Positions 11,801-21,800 of a stretch of 64,000 nucleotides of DNA are shown piece after piece. This DNA comes from Bugulina stolonifera (Eukaryota; Bryozoa; Gymnolaemata; Cheilostomatida; Bugulidae). The first letter of the stretch is position 1, and the number at the start of each line of letters is the position of its first letter. The position numbers and the translations under genes are program-made. Below the pieces are notes generated by a model. The model ran no database searches. It had not been told where the DNA came from and saw nothing but the letters and a program-made list of their open reading frames with translations. The DNA lies in NCBI GenBank assembly GCA_935421135.1, contig OW285194.1, forward strand, positions 15,771,376 to 15,835,375, in the 5' to 3' direction.

Positions 11801-12327
11801 TACATGTAGTATCATATAATATACCATATGCAGTGTGTATGTGTATATAATATGATATTATACATGTACATGTAGTATCATATAATATACCGTATGCAGC
11901 ACAATGTGCACTGGCCTCCAAAGAGATGGGCATAGGTTGCTATTTGATACCAATAATGTAGGTATTTTTAGTCTATAGTTATTTATTCGTTTTGACCGAG
12001 TAATTGTCCTCTCTTCATTCCAAAGAGGGGACAACTCTGTAGTATGGTTATATTATTTAGTACAGCTACATGTACATGTAAGTGTAACTGAAATTCACTG
12101 GAAGTGGAAAATAACAGACAGACATCCTCCTACGAAATGGCACTCTAGTGAGTAAAATGCATACTTTCCTGGTGGGAAGACCTATAATATGCAACGTATA
12201 ATAATACAGACATATAGCTTACATACACTTGGTGTGTTTTTGTAGGTCAATAAAGATGGCGGCTAGTAGGGAACCTCTCAGAACCACACCCCCTTCTAAC
12301 TCTATTGGTGTGATAGATCTAACATAA
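2815..12327 (+). CDS. EXO1: Exonuclease 1 (EXO1), 17 exons
   Basis: 5'-3' exonuclease and flap nuclease of the Rad2/XPG family, acting in nuclear mismatch repair and DNA-end resection. Exons: 2815-2978, 3273-3392, 3618-3741, 3971-4108, 4417-4632, 4815-5020, 5147-5258, 5499-5667, 5987-6093, 6304-6370, 6543-6654, 6740-6914, 7015-7151, 10243-10601, 10929-11134, 11367-11686, 12246-12327. They sum to 937 codons plus stop (human about 846). The N-terminal nuclease domain starts [10 protein letters not shown] and includes [16 protein letters not shown], the acidic [13 protein letters not shown] and [12 protein letters not shown] active-site segments and the helix-hairpin-helix region [15 protein letters not shown]. 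The C-terminal half is Ser-rich. KSRFF (exons 11-12) matches the MLH1-binding MIP box of EXO1. The last exon ends IDLT. Exon 16 could instead stop in frame at 11688-11690 if its donor were unused. Intron 13 is occupied by a DNA transposon. The gene is convergent with RRP15. Confidence 0.93.
7261..7295 (+). repeat. Left terminal inverted repeat of the EXO1-intron transposon
   Basis: 35 bp, perfect reverse complement of 10204-10238. The inner end TGTCCTATCTGG is repeated further inside the element. Confidence 0.92.
7895..9766 (+). CDS. Putative DDE/D-type transposase, 623 aa
   Basis: Single-exon gene inside a transposon with 35-bp inverted termini. The N-terminal 60 residues are Ser/Thr-rich. 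A Cys-containing segment follows ([11 protein letters not shown], residues 98-107, with FWKMG soon after and VCKQFYL near 174-180), then SSDKCDKC (C299, C302), then a likely RNase-H-fold core. Candidate acidic residues are D353 in SFDMEN, D432 in [11 protein letters not shown] and D476 or E483 in [16 protein letters not shown]. This order resembles uncharacterised multi-copy proteins with SDxCxGQNxN and GHS motifs that I recall from insect and cnidarian genomes. I cannot assign a named superfamily. The frame is unbroken, so the enzyme may be active. The ATG at 7895 was taken as the first in frame. Confidence 0.8.
   Translation: MNFSDEGKESTATDSSVILNDSNTASTFHITSTPTREESSEQSANSSSLNSSKTLSRKKISRPKTWKANIQREKVQHGKAYVTKSGKEVSAKNVTVRRCGARCNYGCYTNIDVARRQELSDSFWKMGTAKHSYYYSRTIRTTKCNSRSRKDYKGKKAVNITYQLEKVNGELVRVCKQFYLDTHAISQSKIKTHLQKLDTAGNPIPMESHQPSTTVPEQKLMYVREHIDSIPRVESHYCRADTKREFMEATLSIAKLYKLYTRSLIERGKQEEIVKEWKYRNVFNSEYNISFSTRSSDKCDKCALYTIHKDVGTLSDEMAAEYNKHIASKDATRAQRTLDRQQVDPTTLVISFDMENVFSLPRCGISTNFYKRKLNTYNLTVRVLRTTKGYCAIWHEGVSGRSGNDIASSLISLLEYIVEDHPEAKHLILWSDSCVPQNRNSHMSYALQHFLQSHEHLKSITQRFCEPGHSSITDVDNLHSLIERFLEGEDIMSPITLIRFLKSMEPNGTPMRVKVMKKGDFYDYGAQAKMGMYAKVKYASAKEIMYHSTNPYAVGYTIEIGTPTLTENVLPVKRLRNGTYKKLPNAKEVRSPGSLSEAKRADIRSMLCFMTGDDNHFMTALLQ
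10204..10238 (-). repeat. Right terminal inverted repeat of the EXO1-intron transposon
   Basis: Perfect reverse complement of 7261-7295. It ends only two bases before the AG splice acceptor (10241-10242) of EXO1 exon 14. It contains TACTAAG (10222-10228), a plausible branch-point sequence about 15 bases upstream of that acceptor. Confidence 0.92.
10735..10895. repeat. 41-bp minisatellite in EXO1 intron 14
   Basis: About four copies of a unit containing GTATATGTAATGTACATGTA and CATACTGTATATTACTT, differing by few bases. Confidence 0.8.
11191..11236. repeat. Dispersed hairpin repeat, EXO1 intron 15
   Basis: Arms AAGTTGTCCTCTC and GAGAGGGGACAATTT face each other with an 18-base loop. The same arms occur at 12002, 30037, 33163 and 48731. 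Confidence 0.65.
11695..11905. repeat. Tandem AT-rich repeat in EXO1 intron 16
   Basis: About three to four copies of a roughly 60-bp unit with GTGTATATAATATG, TACATGTAGTATCATATAAT and ATACCGTA, starting just after the exon 16 donor. Confidence 0.75.
12002..12038. repeat. Dispersed hairpin repeat, EXO1 intron 16
   Basis: AATTGTCCTCTCTT faces AAGAGGGGACAACT across a short loop. It belongs to the same family as the hairpin at 11191-11236. Confidence 0.65.
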
Positions 12328-12504
12328 ACAGTATTGAATAGTGTTAGTAGTGTCAGTACTGTGCATACATTGTACATAATGTACAGGACTACTTATTATT
12401 TTATATTAACTATAGTTGTAGGAGTAACACTATTTTTATTAACATATAAAGTTTTATTTTTACATTCAATATATAATTATATACAAAGTAAAACGATTGG
12501 ATGG
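12328..12504. terminator. Shared 3' region between convergent EXO1 and RRP15
   Basis: A 177-bp AT-rich gap between the two stop codons. Minus-strand AATAAA-type signals lie near 12440-12460 for RRP15, and AT-rich candidates on the plus strand serve EXO1. The exact cleavage sites cannot be read from sequence. Confidence 0.45.
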
Positions 12505-14401
12505 TTAACCCCCTTCACTATCAGTATCTGGATCCTCCCCTGAGCTCTCCCCTTCCATTGCATCCTCCTCACTCTCCCCCTTGTCCCAGTCCTTCATAGA
12601 CTGAGCTCCCATAGCAAAATCATCTCTAAGGGCACTCCATGTCGGCTCCTCCTACAATCACATAGCAGTACATATATCAAAGCACTACACTACATGGCAA
12701 ATTGAAACCATACATTTACTCACATATTCCTGAATCTACCAACTTCAACACAGGGTTATGTGCACACAACTCAGTAATTGATACAAATGTGTGTATAACA
12801 AGTCACCTTGATCTCTGTCTTGACATCACTTTCACTTCCTGCCACAGTTTTCACTTTCTGAGCTTTTAGTCTGTCGAGGAAATCACCGGATGTGAACTCT
12901 GATATTACCTGTTGGTATGTAATATAGTGTATTATAAAGTATGCAGCACACAAAGTATACAAGTCAAAGGGGGCATGGAACAGTATGGAAACTATAATAG
13001 CCTGGGTACCTCAACATTCAGTATAATAGCCTGTGTACCTTATCAGTTTTTCTAATGGAGGTCTTCACTTCACCAACTTTCTCCTTTATCTTTCCTTGTT
13101 GTTGTTTGACTGCATTGAACAGCTGTACCACACCTCTGAATAAGTTGAATAGAAATAAATACACTGTAGGACATGTAGTAGTGAGTGGTAATACATCCCC
13201 AAATACAATAAACTATAATAAACAAACCTGGTGGCTATCTTGATTAGGTTGTGTTCCCTGTTCCTGTTTAGTGCATCAGGTAGGGTGTGACATAGCTCCT
13301 CCCTCTCTTGTTTCTACAGATAATATAGTTCCCAGGTAGCACGTAGAGTCAATAGGAGGCTGGCTATAGAGATAGTTTTTAATAGATGTGAGATCATATA
13401 AAAGCAGTAAACATCTGCACATGTTTGACTTGAGATATAAGGTGTTAACAAAAGTTGACATTCACTCACCAGTTGAATAGAAGCTGCTGTTTGATTAAGT
13501 TTCCGTTTCTTCAATGATTTCACTCTGCTGGTCTGTGATTGGTCAGGTTCAGATTTAATATCTCCCGGCTCTATCTTCACTACCTCCATATCTCCAGCCT
13601 GTGACACATGAACTCACTAATGTAGTATCATAGTATAGTAGTAATAGTATGGTGTATGGTTGTATAGTACACAATTATGTAGTGTAGTAGCCTAACTAAA
13701 TATATAATTATGTAGACATGTATTTCCAATCTGGCACCAAGATTATGGGCCTACCTAATGCCATGCCATAGGCTAGTGTAATATCACTTTAAACCAATCA
13801 TAAACCAGGTGCCACATGACCAACCAATCACCTTACTTACTGGATCAGCATTCTCTAAATGCCTCTTCTTTCTAGCAGCCAGCTGCTTCTCTGAGACAGA
13901 TTTAGACATGATAGTCGAAGTGTGGGCTGGAACAGATTTCCCTAAGATTTTGGCCATAACAGCTGCCATACCCACATTTCCTTCTTCTGTAAACTCTGTT
14001 TTTATCTACCGGTAGAAAATGTAGGCTCTGTATCATTGTGTGTCATGAGCTACAACATTCATCCATTACTGGTCCCTCAACTATAATTATATATAATACC
14101 TCAACATCTTCTGTATCTTCATCATCAGAGAGCTGCTCCTCTTTCACTCTATCACTGTCTGCAAGAGAAGATAATGCTCTGAATATAACATTGTAACTAA
14201 TAGCTGGTAGATAAGAGAGACAACTTCATGCGGTAGAACATAACTGTATCTGTAAGCTCATTGTTCAATAACCTGTTCTACACTATGGTCTACTCTCTGT
14301 AGTATTAGTCTAAATGAGGGGAAAGAGTGCCTACCTATGTCTGAGAAGTCTTCTTCACTAGACATACACTGTACTGCAGTCACAGTGGCTAGACGAGTCA
14401 T
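12505..14401 (-). CDS. RRP15: Ribosomal RNA-processing protein 15 (RRP15), 8 exons
   Basis: Nucleolar factor for 60S pre-ribosome maturation. Exons in coding order: 14401-14335, 14158-14100, 14005-13841, 13598-13470, 13313-13228, 13135-13039, 12908-12807, 12651-12505. They sum to 283 codons plus stop, against 282 aa in human. Family hallmarks are MAAVMAKILGK after an acidic N-terminus, then LIKIATRGVVQLFNAV, which matches the conserved IATRGVVQLFNAV core, then DFLDRLKA and the C-terminal block TWSALRDDFAMGAQSMKDWD, followed by an acidic tail. Exon 4 (AGDMEVVKIEPGDIKSEPDQ...) seems to be extra sequence relative to human. The gene is tail-to-tail with EXO1. The 177-bp gap must hold both poly(A) sites; AATAAAA is present on the minus strand near 12440-12460. 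Confidence 0.93.
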
Positions 14402-15518
14402 TATCCTGTAAAATAAATCTACCCATGTACATATAAAACAGTGAGATAATAAAGTAGCCAGTAAATAAGTCTGGGTAACTGGGAGTTATCAACCCCTATC
14501 ATAATTGTCGGTAATTATAACAATCAATTAATTTTGCTTAGTTATCTCGATTACGGAATACTGTTAGGAGTACACAATTCTCAGTTGTTTTTAGATAATT
14601 GTCAATGAAAATATAAGTAATTTTGTGAGTGACTGTAGCTAATTAAACAAACTTTCTGCATAAGATAATTTAAGAATCTATCCGCAAAAAATTGCCAGTC
14701 CCGATGGATTTCGAGTTCGGGTGGATTCATGAAAATGATGCAAGCATTGCATAAAGGCAGCGTTATGTCTCAAACATACATTATGTTGGCCTAAATATAT
14801 TTTATTAAGATAATTTTATACTTTCCAATGTCTATAATATGTCTGTCTATAAAAATGAACTATACTATAATAATATTTATAAAAGGCCTAGTTAAAGGTC
14901 AAAGGAAAAGTTAGTAGATATTCTGACGCTTTGGAAAGGGATTTTAGCAAAACTATGTAGTCAATTACTATTATTATTGCTAAAGCCTATATTATTAACA
15001 AACATGTATTATCTGTTATTTATTTCAAATTCCAATTGGTATTAATTAAAATTCGGTAGTAAAAAAGTTTCCCGCCAAATCAGCAGCTATTTTGAGTGCA
15101 GTTGAGTTTTATCACTATGATTAATGTAAACATCACACTACATGCACAAGTAACAAAGGAAAAATTGCTTTCAAAAAGTTAGAAATAATCATAATTAATA
15201 ATATAATAATAATTACTATTATAATAATAATTATTATAATTTTATTACATCTGAAGGTCTGTCAATACAGTTTGGAGATGCCTGCAGAACTCCTGTTCGG
15301 ACCTACACAGCGAAGTATGTAGTATCATTATGTAGGCCTATATCAATATGAATATTGAATACGTAATATAATTTTAACTTAAAAATAATATAATTAATAA
15401 TAATAATATAATAATTATTATTATGGTTAAGTTTGTTGACCAACTGCTCCCAACTAAACTAGGCTTATTAGACTATTTACTATTAATAATAAATGTAAAC
15501 ATATATAAATAATAATAT
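14402..15518. other. Upstream region of RRP15; no gene seen
   Basis: AT-rich, with many TAATAATAATTATTA palindromic runs near 15190-15260 and 15390-15425. The RRP15 promoter should lie just above 14401, but I see no convincing TATA box. Confidence 0.5.
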
Positions 15519-15816
15519 TGTTATGGATTTTACTGTTCCTTCAACTGTCATTCCATAAACCTTTTCTGGGTTGTCTAGACACTTGCAGATCTAACTTTTA
15601 TTAACACTTCAACTTCTCTTCCACTTCCTCTCTACTTACTCTACTCCTCCTTTTTCTACTGTATATAAAAATCCCTTATATATAAGTATCTAAAATAGCT
15701 ACATGCAGCTAGAGCTACATGTAGCTAACTCCTATTATATAGGTAAAAAAGCAACAGCTTCCCTAGCCTTACAATTACAATACCAGCTTGCAAAAACACT
15801 TCTAGAATCTACCACA
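15519..15816 (-). repeat. LTR (3' LTR in element orientation)
   Basis: 298 bp, apparently identical to 17124-17421. Plus-strand ends are TGTTATGG and ACCACA. Confidence 0.9.
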
Positions 15817-15828
15817 TTCTCCCCTCCT
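15817..15828 (-). other. Polypurine tract
   Basis: The minus strand reads AGGAGGGGAGAA directly against the 3' LTR, the usual plus-strand primer of LTR retroelements. Confidence 0.75.
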
Positions 15829-16019
15829 AGATGAGGTGTGGGTATTACCTACACCTACATCGATAAACACAATGGATAACCTGATCATAAAAAGTAGAAG
15901 AAAGTTTTAGTATATGTCCATTAGTTTTAAAACTTAGTTTCTACACTATTGTCTTGTCTGGTCTTTAGCATCAGCGGTAGCAGATACAAAGATATTCCTT
16001 TGCCTCCTCAATATTCTGG

Positions 16020-16612
16020 ACATCACACCTGTGCTCACTCCGATGTTAGTAGTATACGTCCCACAAATAGAAGGTTAGAGGCTCCTATAGGTTGCATTAT
16101 ACCATTCTACAGTAGACACTGGATACACCATCTGAACATCACACCAGTGCTCTCTTCAATGCAAGCAGTATCAGTCCAACCAAGCAGAGGTTTAGAGGCT
16201 CCTATAGGTTGCATTAAACCGTGTTAAGCTACAGTAGACTTTGGATATGCCAGCTGAACATCAATATATAGTAGGCAACAGACAAGTACTCCTTAGTTAG
16301 AAATCTCCGTTTTTATACCATTGTCCTGTTTTGTCTTTAGCACCATTAGTAGATACAAGTGATTCTCGTGTCTCCTCCATATGTTCGAACATCACACCTG
16401 TGCTCATTTCGATGTTAGTAGTATACGTCCCACAAATAGAAGGTTAGAGGCTCCTATAGGTTGCATTATACCATTCTACAGTAGACACTGGATACACCAT
16501 CTGAACATCACACCTGTCCTCACTTCAATGTTAGTAGCATCAATTCCACAAATAGAAGGCTAGAGGCTCCTATAGGTTGCATTATACCATTCTACCGTAG
16601 ATTCTGGATGCA
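16020..16612. repeat. Internal repeats of about 110 bp in the LTR element
   Basis: Four imperfect copies of a unit containing GAACATCACACCTGTGCTCA, GAAGGTTAGAGGCTCCTATA and GGTTGCATTATACCATTCTA, starting near 16020, 16135, 16388 and 16502. Confidence 0.8.
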
Positions 16613-16724
16613 CCATCTGAACGACGAGATATAACAGACACCAACAAACAGTACTCATGAAATTAAAATAATTACAAAAACTAAAATAAATACATAACAC
16701 AATAACTTCTATCTAATTGTCATT

Positions 16725-17055
16725 AGAGAGAAAGTATCCTCCAGCTTCCTGGCTCACTACTCTTAGGTGTAGATCCTGATGAGCTATACACAGCTTGATA
16801 GGCTATGGCATAAACACCACGCTCACGCTGGACTCTTACAAGATAGTCTACCCTATCCATCTAAGCATGACTTTCCATACGAGTTGTAAGTGTTAAAGAG
16901 AAAGTATCCTCCAGCTTCCTGGCTCACTACTCCTAGGTGTAGATCCTGATGAGCTATACACAGCTTGATAGGCCATGGCATAAACACCATGCTCACGCTG
17001 GACTCTTACAAGATAGTCTACCCTATCCATCTAAGCATGACTGTCCAAGTCAGTC
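16725..17055. repeat. Internal tandem duplication of about 167 bp in the LTR element
   Basis: The segment from AGAGAAAGTATCCTCCAGCT to CCATCTAAGCATGACT occurs twice (16728 and 16895 on) with very few differences. Confidence 0.85.
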
Positions 17056-17101
17056 GGTGTAATACGAGTTGTAAGTGTTGAGCAGTTAGAGTGTTTAGAC
17101 C

Positions 17102-17122
17102 GGAATCCCACCGCTGCCACCA
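17102..17122 (-). other. Primer binding site for tRNA-Leu
   Basis: The plus strand reads GAATCCCACCGCTGCCACCA, the 3' end of a eukaryotic tRNA-Leu (UAG/AAG) including CCA. It lies one base from the LTR. Confidence 0.85.
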
Positions 17123-17123
17123 A

Positions 17124-17421
17124 TGTTATGGATTTTACTGTTCCTTCAACTGTCATTCCATAAACCTTTTCTGGGTTGTCTAGACACTTGCAGATCTAAC
17201 TTTTATTAACACTTCAACTTCTCTTCCACTTCCTCTCTACTTACTCTACTCCTCCTTTTTCTACTGTATATAAAAATCCCTTATATATAAGTATCTAAAA
17301 TAGCTACATGCAGCTAGAGCTACATGTAGCTAACTCCTATTATATAGGTAAAAAAGCAACAGCTTCCCTAGCCTTACAATTACAATACCAGCTTGCAAAA
17401 ACACTTCTAGAATCTACCACA
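17124..17421 (-). repeat. LTR (5' LTR in element orientation)
   Basis: 298-bp partner of 15519-15816. Confidence 0.9.
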
Positions 17422-18682
17422 TTATCACAATTTACAATTAATAATAATAATAAAATGATTATTATAATTTTAATATATAAATATAAATATTATAATTAAT
17501 ATATAATAATAATATTATAATTAAATTATAATTATTATAATTTCAAATTGGCCCCTGTCCTGTGATTTGCTGATTGCCTCCATTACGCGTATGTCATAAG
17601 GGCTGTGCCTGTGATTTAGTTTTTATTACGGGCCTTCTTGCATTGTGATTATAAAGCGTAAAATATTGTACAATTATTCAAATTATTGTAAAATAAAAAT
17701 AATCTACTAATTGTTATCTCAACATTGATTTCATGCTGTTCATAACGGAAATGTTCAGTGTATCTTTGTTTTCAAAGATACTAAAATTTTGATCTTTAGC
17801 CAATGTTCCGATATTGATATCTGCCTACGGTTTAAATATGAATGGCCGATATGATACGAAATCCATATTTACCTAAGGCTATTAGGAGTTTAGTTGGAGT
17901 TATCCCCTCTCGAGCAGTTTATTACTGCAAGATAACACAACTTCAGCACTGAGACACAATAATAATGAGTACTAATTAGAGTAAAGGTAGGGTATGACAC
18001 AGGCCATTGCTCATTCAATCCATTTTATAAAGTAGTACTAGATGCATTTTCATTTTTATTTCTTATATTTCCGTACTAGTCCTAGTGTCGTCGTCAGAGG
18101 AAATTAAATGATAGAAAATTATTAAGGATATAAGCATCAGTTATTACTTTTCCTGTATATACATGTGTACATTGTTATTAAGATATCACTGGTTGCTTGA
18201 GTTAGTTTAAAAGGTGTGACATATGTAATATTATCATCTATCATTAAATTCTGTTTTTATAATAAGAAAATACTGTTTGCATCTGAACTAATTATAATAC
18301 ATTGTACGTATATATAATCCATGTAGCAGTAGTAGTAGTAATAGTAGTAGTAGTAATAGTAGTAGGCCTCAACTCAAGGTAGAACAGTGCAAAGAATAAT
18401 TCTGAAATATTATAATAATATTGAAGTATGTGTAGATTCAGGTGATTAATTACCAACCATTGTAATTATAATAAGTAAGTCTATAAGCAAGCGTTACTAT
18501 TTTACAGATACTCAGTCCCGTATCATACATACAGGTATATACTGATGTAACTATGTAATATGTACATGTAAAATAGCAGTTGCATTACAGCCCTATTGTG
18601 TTATCTTATAGAATCATCACTGAGCCTCTACTTGGTGATCTTCTTGAGCCACAGTATTGCACATCCTCCGGTCATTCTCTTA
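17422..18682. other. Gene-free AT-rich stretch
   Basis: No supported coding frame. It contains a TAG/TAA trinucleotide microsatellite near 18326-18366 and AT-rich runs. It lies downstream of the GPCR gene. Confidence 0.5.
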
Positions 18683-18800
18683 CCAGGTCTCCGCCCACTA
18701 CCCCAGTCTCCACCCACTACCCCAGTTTCCGCCCACTACCCCAGTCTCCGCCCACTACCCCAGTCTCCGCCCACTACCCCAGTCTTCGCCCACTAGCTCA
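18683..18800. repeat. 19-bp minisatellite abutting the GPCR stop codon
   Basis: About six copies of CCGCCCACTACCCCAGTCT, ending a few bases from the GPCR stop (18806). It would be the start of the GPCR 3' UTR. Confidence 0.85.
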
Positions 18801-18805
18801 TTCAG

Positions 18806-21800
18806 CTAATTCAGCGATGCGTAAGGTGTGAGAGGTACATCTTCATGCCTCTGTGGCACATGTAATTCTGTACTACGTGTACCAGAGCTAACAGCAGGAG
18901 TAACAGGTTCTCTCACTCTCCCATCTTTTCTCTCTCTCAGATAGGAAATGGCTCTTTGGAGCAAAGTACAAAGATCCTTCCTGAATGTTCTGTTGGCGAG
19001 AATGTAAATGAAGAAATTAGCCGTGTAATTGACGGCAACGCAGGCTGCAGCAACGAAGGAGAATACCAGCTGTTTGTACTTTGGTATGTACAACTTATCA
19101 AAGTATCCGTGCTCATCCATCAGCCAATAAGCATTCTGCAAATTAAGCATAATATATTATAGTCCATGTAATATAGTCCAAAATGGCCATTTATACATAT
19201 ACATTGTACATGTACATGCTATAGCCAGACTATTCATTATATTATGGAGTTGTCCACTACACTTTTCTTTCTTCAAAAGAGGAAAGGCTATTCCTAATTA
19301 CAATTAGGAAAACTGCTTAGAAATCTTCCAACAGTTCTGTAGTAGTAATGTTATGGTACTATCTTATATTCGAGTGGTTTATTTTATAACACACCAAACC
19401 ATATAATGTAACATAGCGCTGAAAACCATACCATGTAATGTAACATTTCCCTGAAGACCATACCATATAATGTAACCAAGCACATGTTATTATGCTGTCA
19501 TATCTGACATGAATCAGCAGGTTCTCATGATTGTCTCCACTTTGAGGTTTGATAATAATAATAATGATTAACATGGACATAATTTTCCAGAAAGTTTCTT
19601 CTAAGACACATGGTAGATCAAGAATGCTCTGGAGATGCGGGTCTGCTGCTAACCCTTCACAATCTACCAGTGGATCTAAGGAACTAAGGCTAGAAGGTAG
19701 AGTAGCTTACTATTAAACCATGAACTTGACCATAAAGACTTACGATTGGACAGTTGTTGACCATAAATACTTACGATTGGACAGTTGTTGACCATGAAGA
19801 CTTACGATTGGACAGTTGTTGACCATAAATACTTACGATTGGACAGTTGTTGACCATAAATACTTACGATTGGACAGTTGTTGACCATAAAGACTTACGA
19901 TTGGACAGTTGTTGACCATAAATACTTACGATTGGACAGTTGTTGACCATAAATACTTACGATTGGACAGTTGTTGACTATAAAGACTTACTATTGGACA
20001 GTTGGTGACCATGAAGAAGCAGACGATAAGTAGAAGAGTGATGGTAATCTGCTTCTGCTCTTTGTACCTCTCAGTCAATTGATCTCTACAATATAAATGC
20101 ATTCACATGTTATCTGAACCCATTGATCTTTTCAACATAACTGTAGTATTAATATTCACATTATGTGTTCAATAACTTGAAATCTGGTCCTGCTTTAGAA
20201 AACTAAACTTTTTAACTATTTGTTGAATTTATAGCATTGCGTTATGTTGAAGGGAGTGTCTATAGTCATCTATGAATATTATACACGACACAATGTCTGC
20301 ACTATCAAGTTGAATACTCCAATGTGAAGATAACATAATCTGGAGCTGTCTTCCTGTCATTTGCTACCAATAATGTTTACTCCTCTTTGGCAGGAGTTCA
20401 GATTCACCAATCATGTGATGTTTTCATAAAGAGGTTTTAAAAAGCTAGATGTGGAAAAATAGTTATTCGCTCTTAATGGGTGTAATGAGGTTCATTCTCT
20501 GTTTATAATGTTCTGAAGAGATCATTGTGCCGACACAAATCATACCTCTGTAAGGAATGTTTCATGGTTGCTCGACCTCTAGAGAGTTGTATAATTAGCA
20601 GTATACTCTCCACAGCACACAGCGTCCAGGGAAGGAGCCCACTCACTACCAGAGTAACAGTTGTATACCGATACAATTCGTTGTCTTTATGTATAGCGCC
20701 AAATTCATCAAATCTAAACAAATAATCATAATCATGTTGCCCTGGTATTTCTGGTGAGACATATGAATGTAGGAGTGGTTTGAACACTCTTAACATGAAG
20801 GTACATAAATGGCTGCTCGCTACACTTTTGCAGACAATTGAAGTATTTCTTTATAACAGATATCTAGGACTGGAAGTTGTTTCCACATTGACGAAAGAGA
20901 AATTTATCTCCCTACGTGTGCTATCCCATTCTGTACTTACCTATAAGGAAGCCAGCTGGGGATCTGTACAAGGAAACCAAATATGTATACCACAACTAAA
21001 GCTATATTTACTCGAGACGGGCTGGCGTAGGTGACCGCCCGTAATGGGAATGTGATGACTATGAGTCTAAATGTAGCCACAAGGACTACACACCAGTTTG
21101 AGATCTGCAATCAGAATTAAATGAATCATTACACCTGTTTACATAATAACTGTATGTATCAGTCTATTATTTGATGTTATACCAGGGCCATTATTCCATG
21201 GAATCAATATGATCTGTTTATTACAGTTGTCTGCTCTCTACTTACAGATATGTTAGAATGGACAGACAACTCTTATTCTGTAAAACATGTAGCAGACACT
21301 AACTGCCTGTAATAGAGAGAATAGGCTTCGTTGAGAAACAGGAAGTGGAGGTGAGCACTATCTAGATGTATCTATATTCCTGTCGATTGGGCATGCTCAG
21401 TGTGACTTTTGCTGTTATACAATGTATACATTGGATTAGCCGTGTCAGATGGCTGACTACATTTTATATAATATTATAATATTAGCATCTGGTTGGACTA
21501 CTCACACACATGAAGATGTTCATAATGTGGAACCACAGGTGGTACCACAAATACTGGTTATAAGTGAATCCTGGTTTTAGATTTGGAGGTGCTTTCATGT
21601 CCACGCGAGGTGGGTCGTATATGCAAAAGGTGAGGGCATAACCTAGTTGAACTGTCATCACCTGCAAACACATCGCTTAATATGAAGTGTTGGGGGAAAC
21701 CTTTGGAACAGCTGATGAATACAAGATTGAATTTCTATTCCAACTTTCCACGTATCATGGTGACAGCCAGCTTGGTCTTCTGATTGGTTCCCAGCAGAAG

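Larger units (their letters stand above)
15519..17421 (-). mobile_element. Non-autonomous LTR retrotransposon (TRIM/LARD-like)
   Basis: Two 298-bp direct repeats (15519-15816 and 17124-17421), both TG...CA when read on the plus strand, bracket 1.3 kb of internal DNA without a coding frame. On the minus strand, one base after the upstream LTR lies TGGTGGCAGCGGTGGGATTC. This is the complement of a tRNA-Leu (UAG/AAG type) 3' end and so a primer binding site. Next to the other LTR, plus-strand TTCTCCCCTCCT gives a minus-strand polypurine tract. Order and orientation are those of a retrotransposon on the minus strand. I read no differences between the LTRs, so the insertion is recent. Gag and pol are absent, so it must depend on an autonomous relative. 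No clear target duplication was found. Confidence 0.88.

Noticed and set aside
17102..17122. Part of a tRNA-Leu gene
   Set aside because: Only the 3' 20 bases including the non-genomic CCA are present, next to an LTR, which is the signature of a primer binding site.
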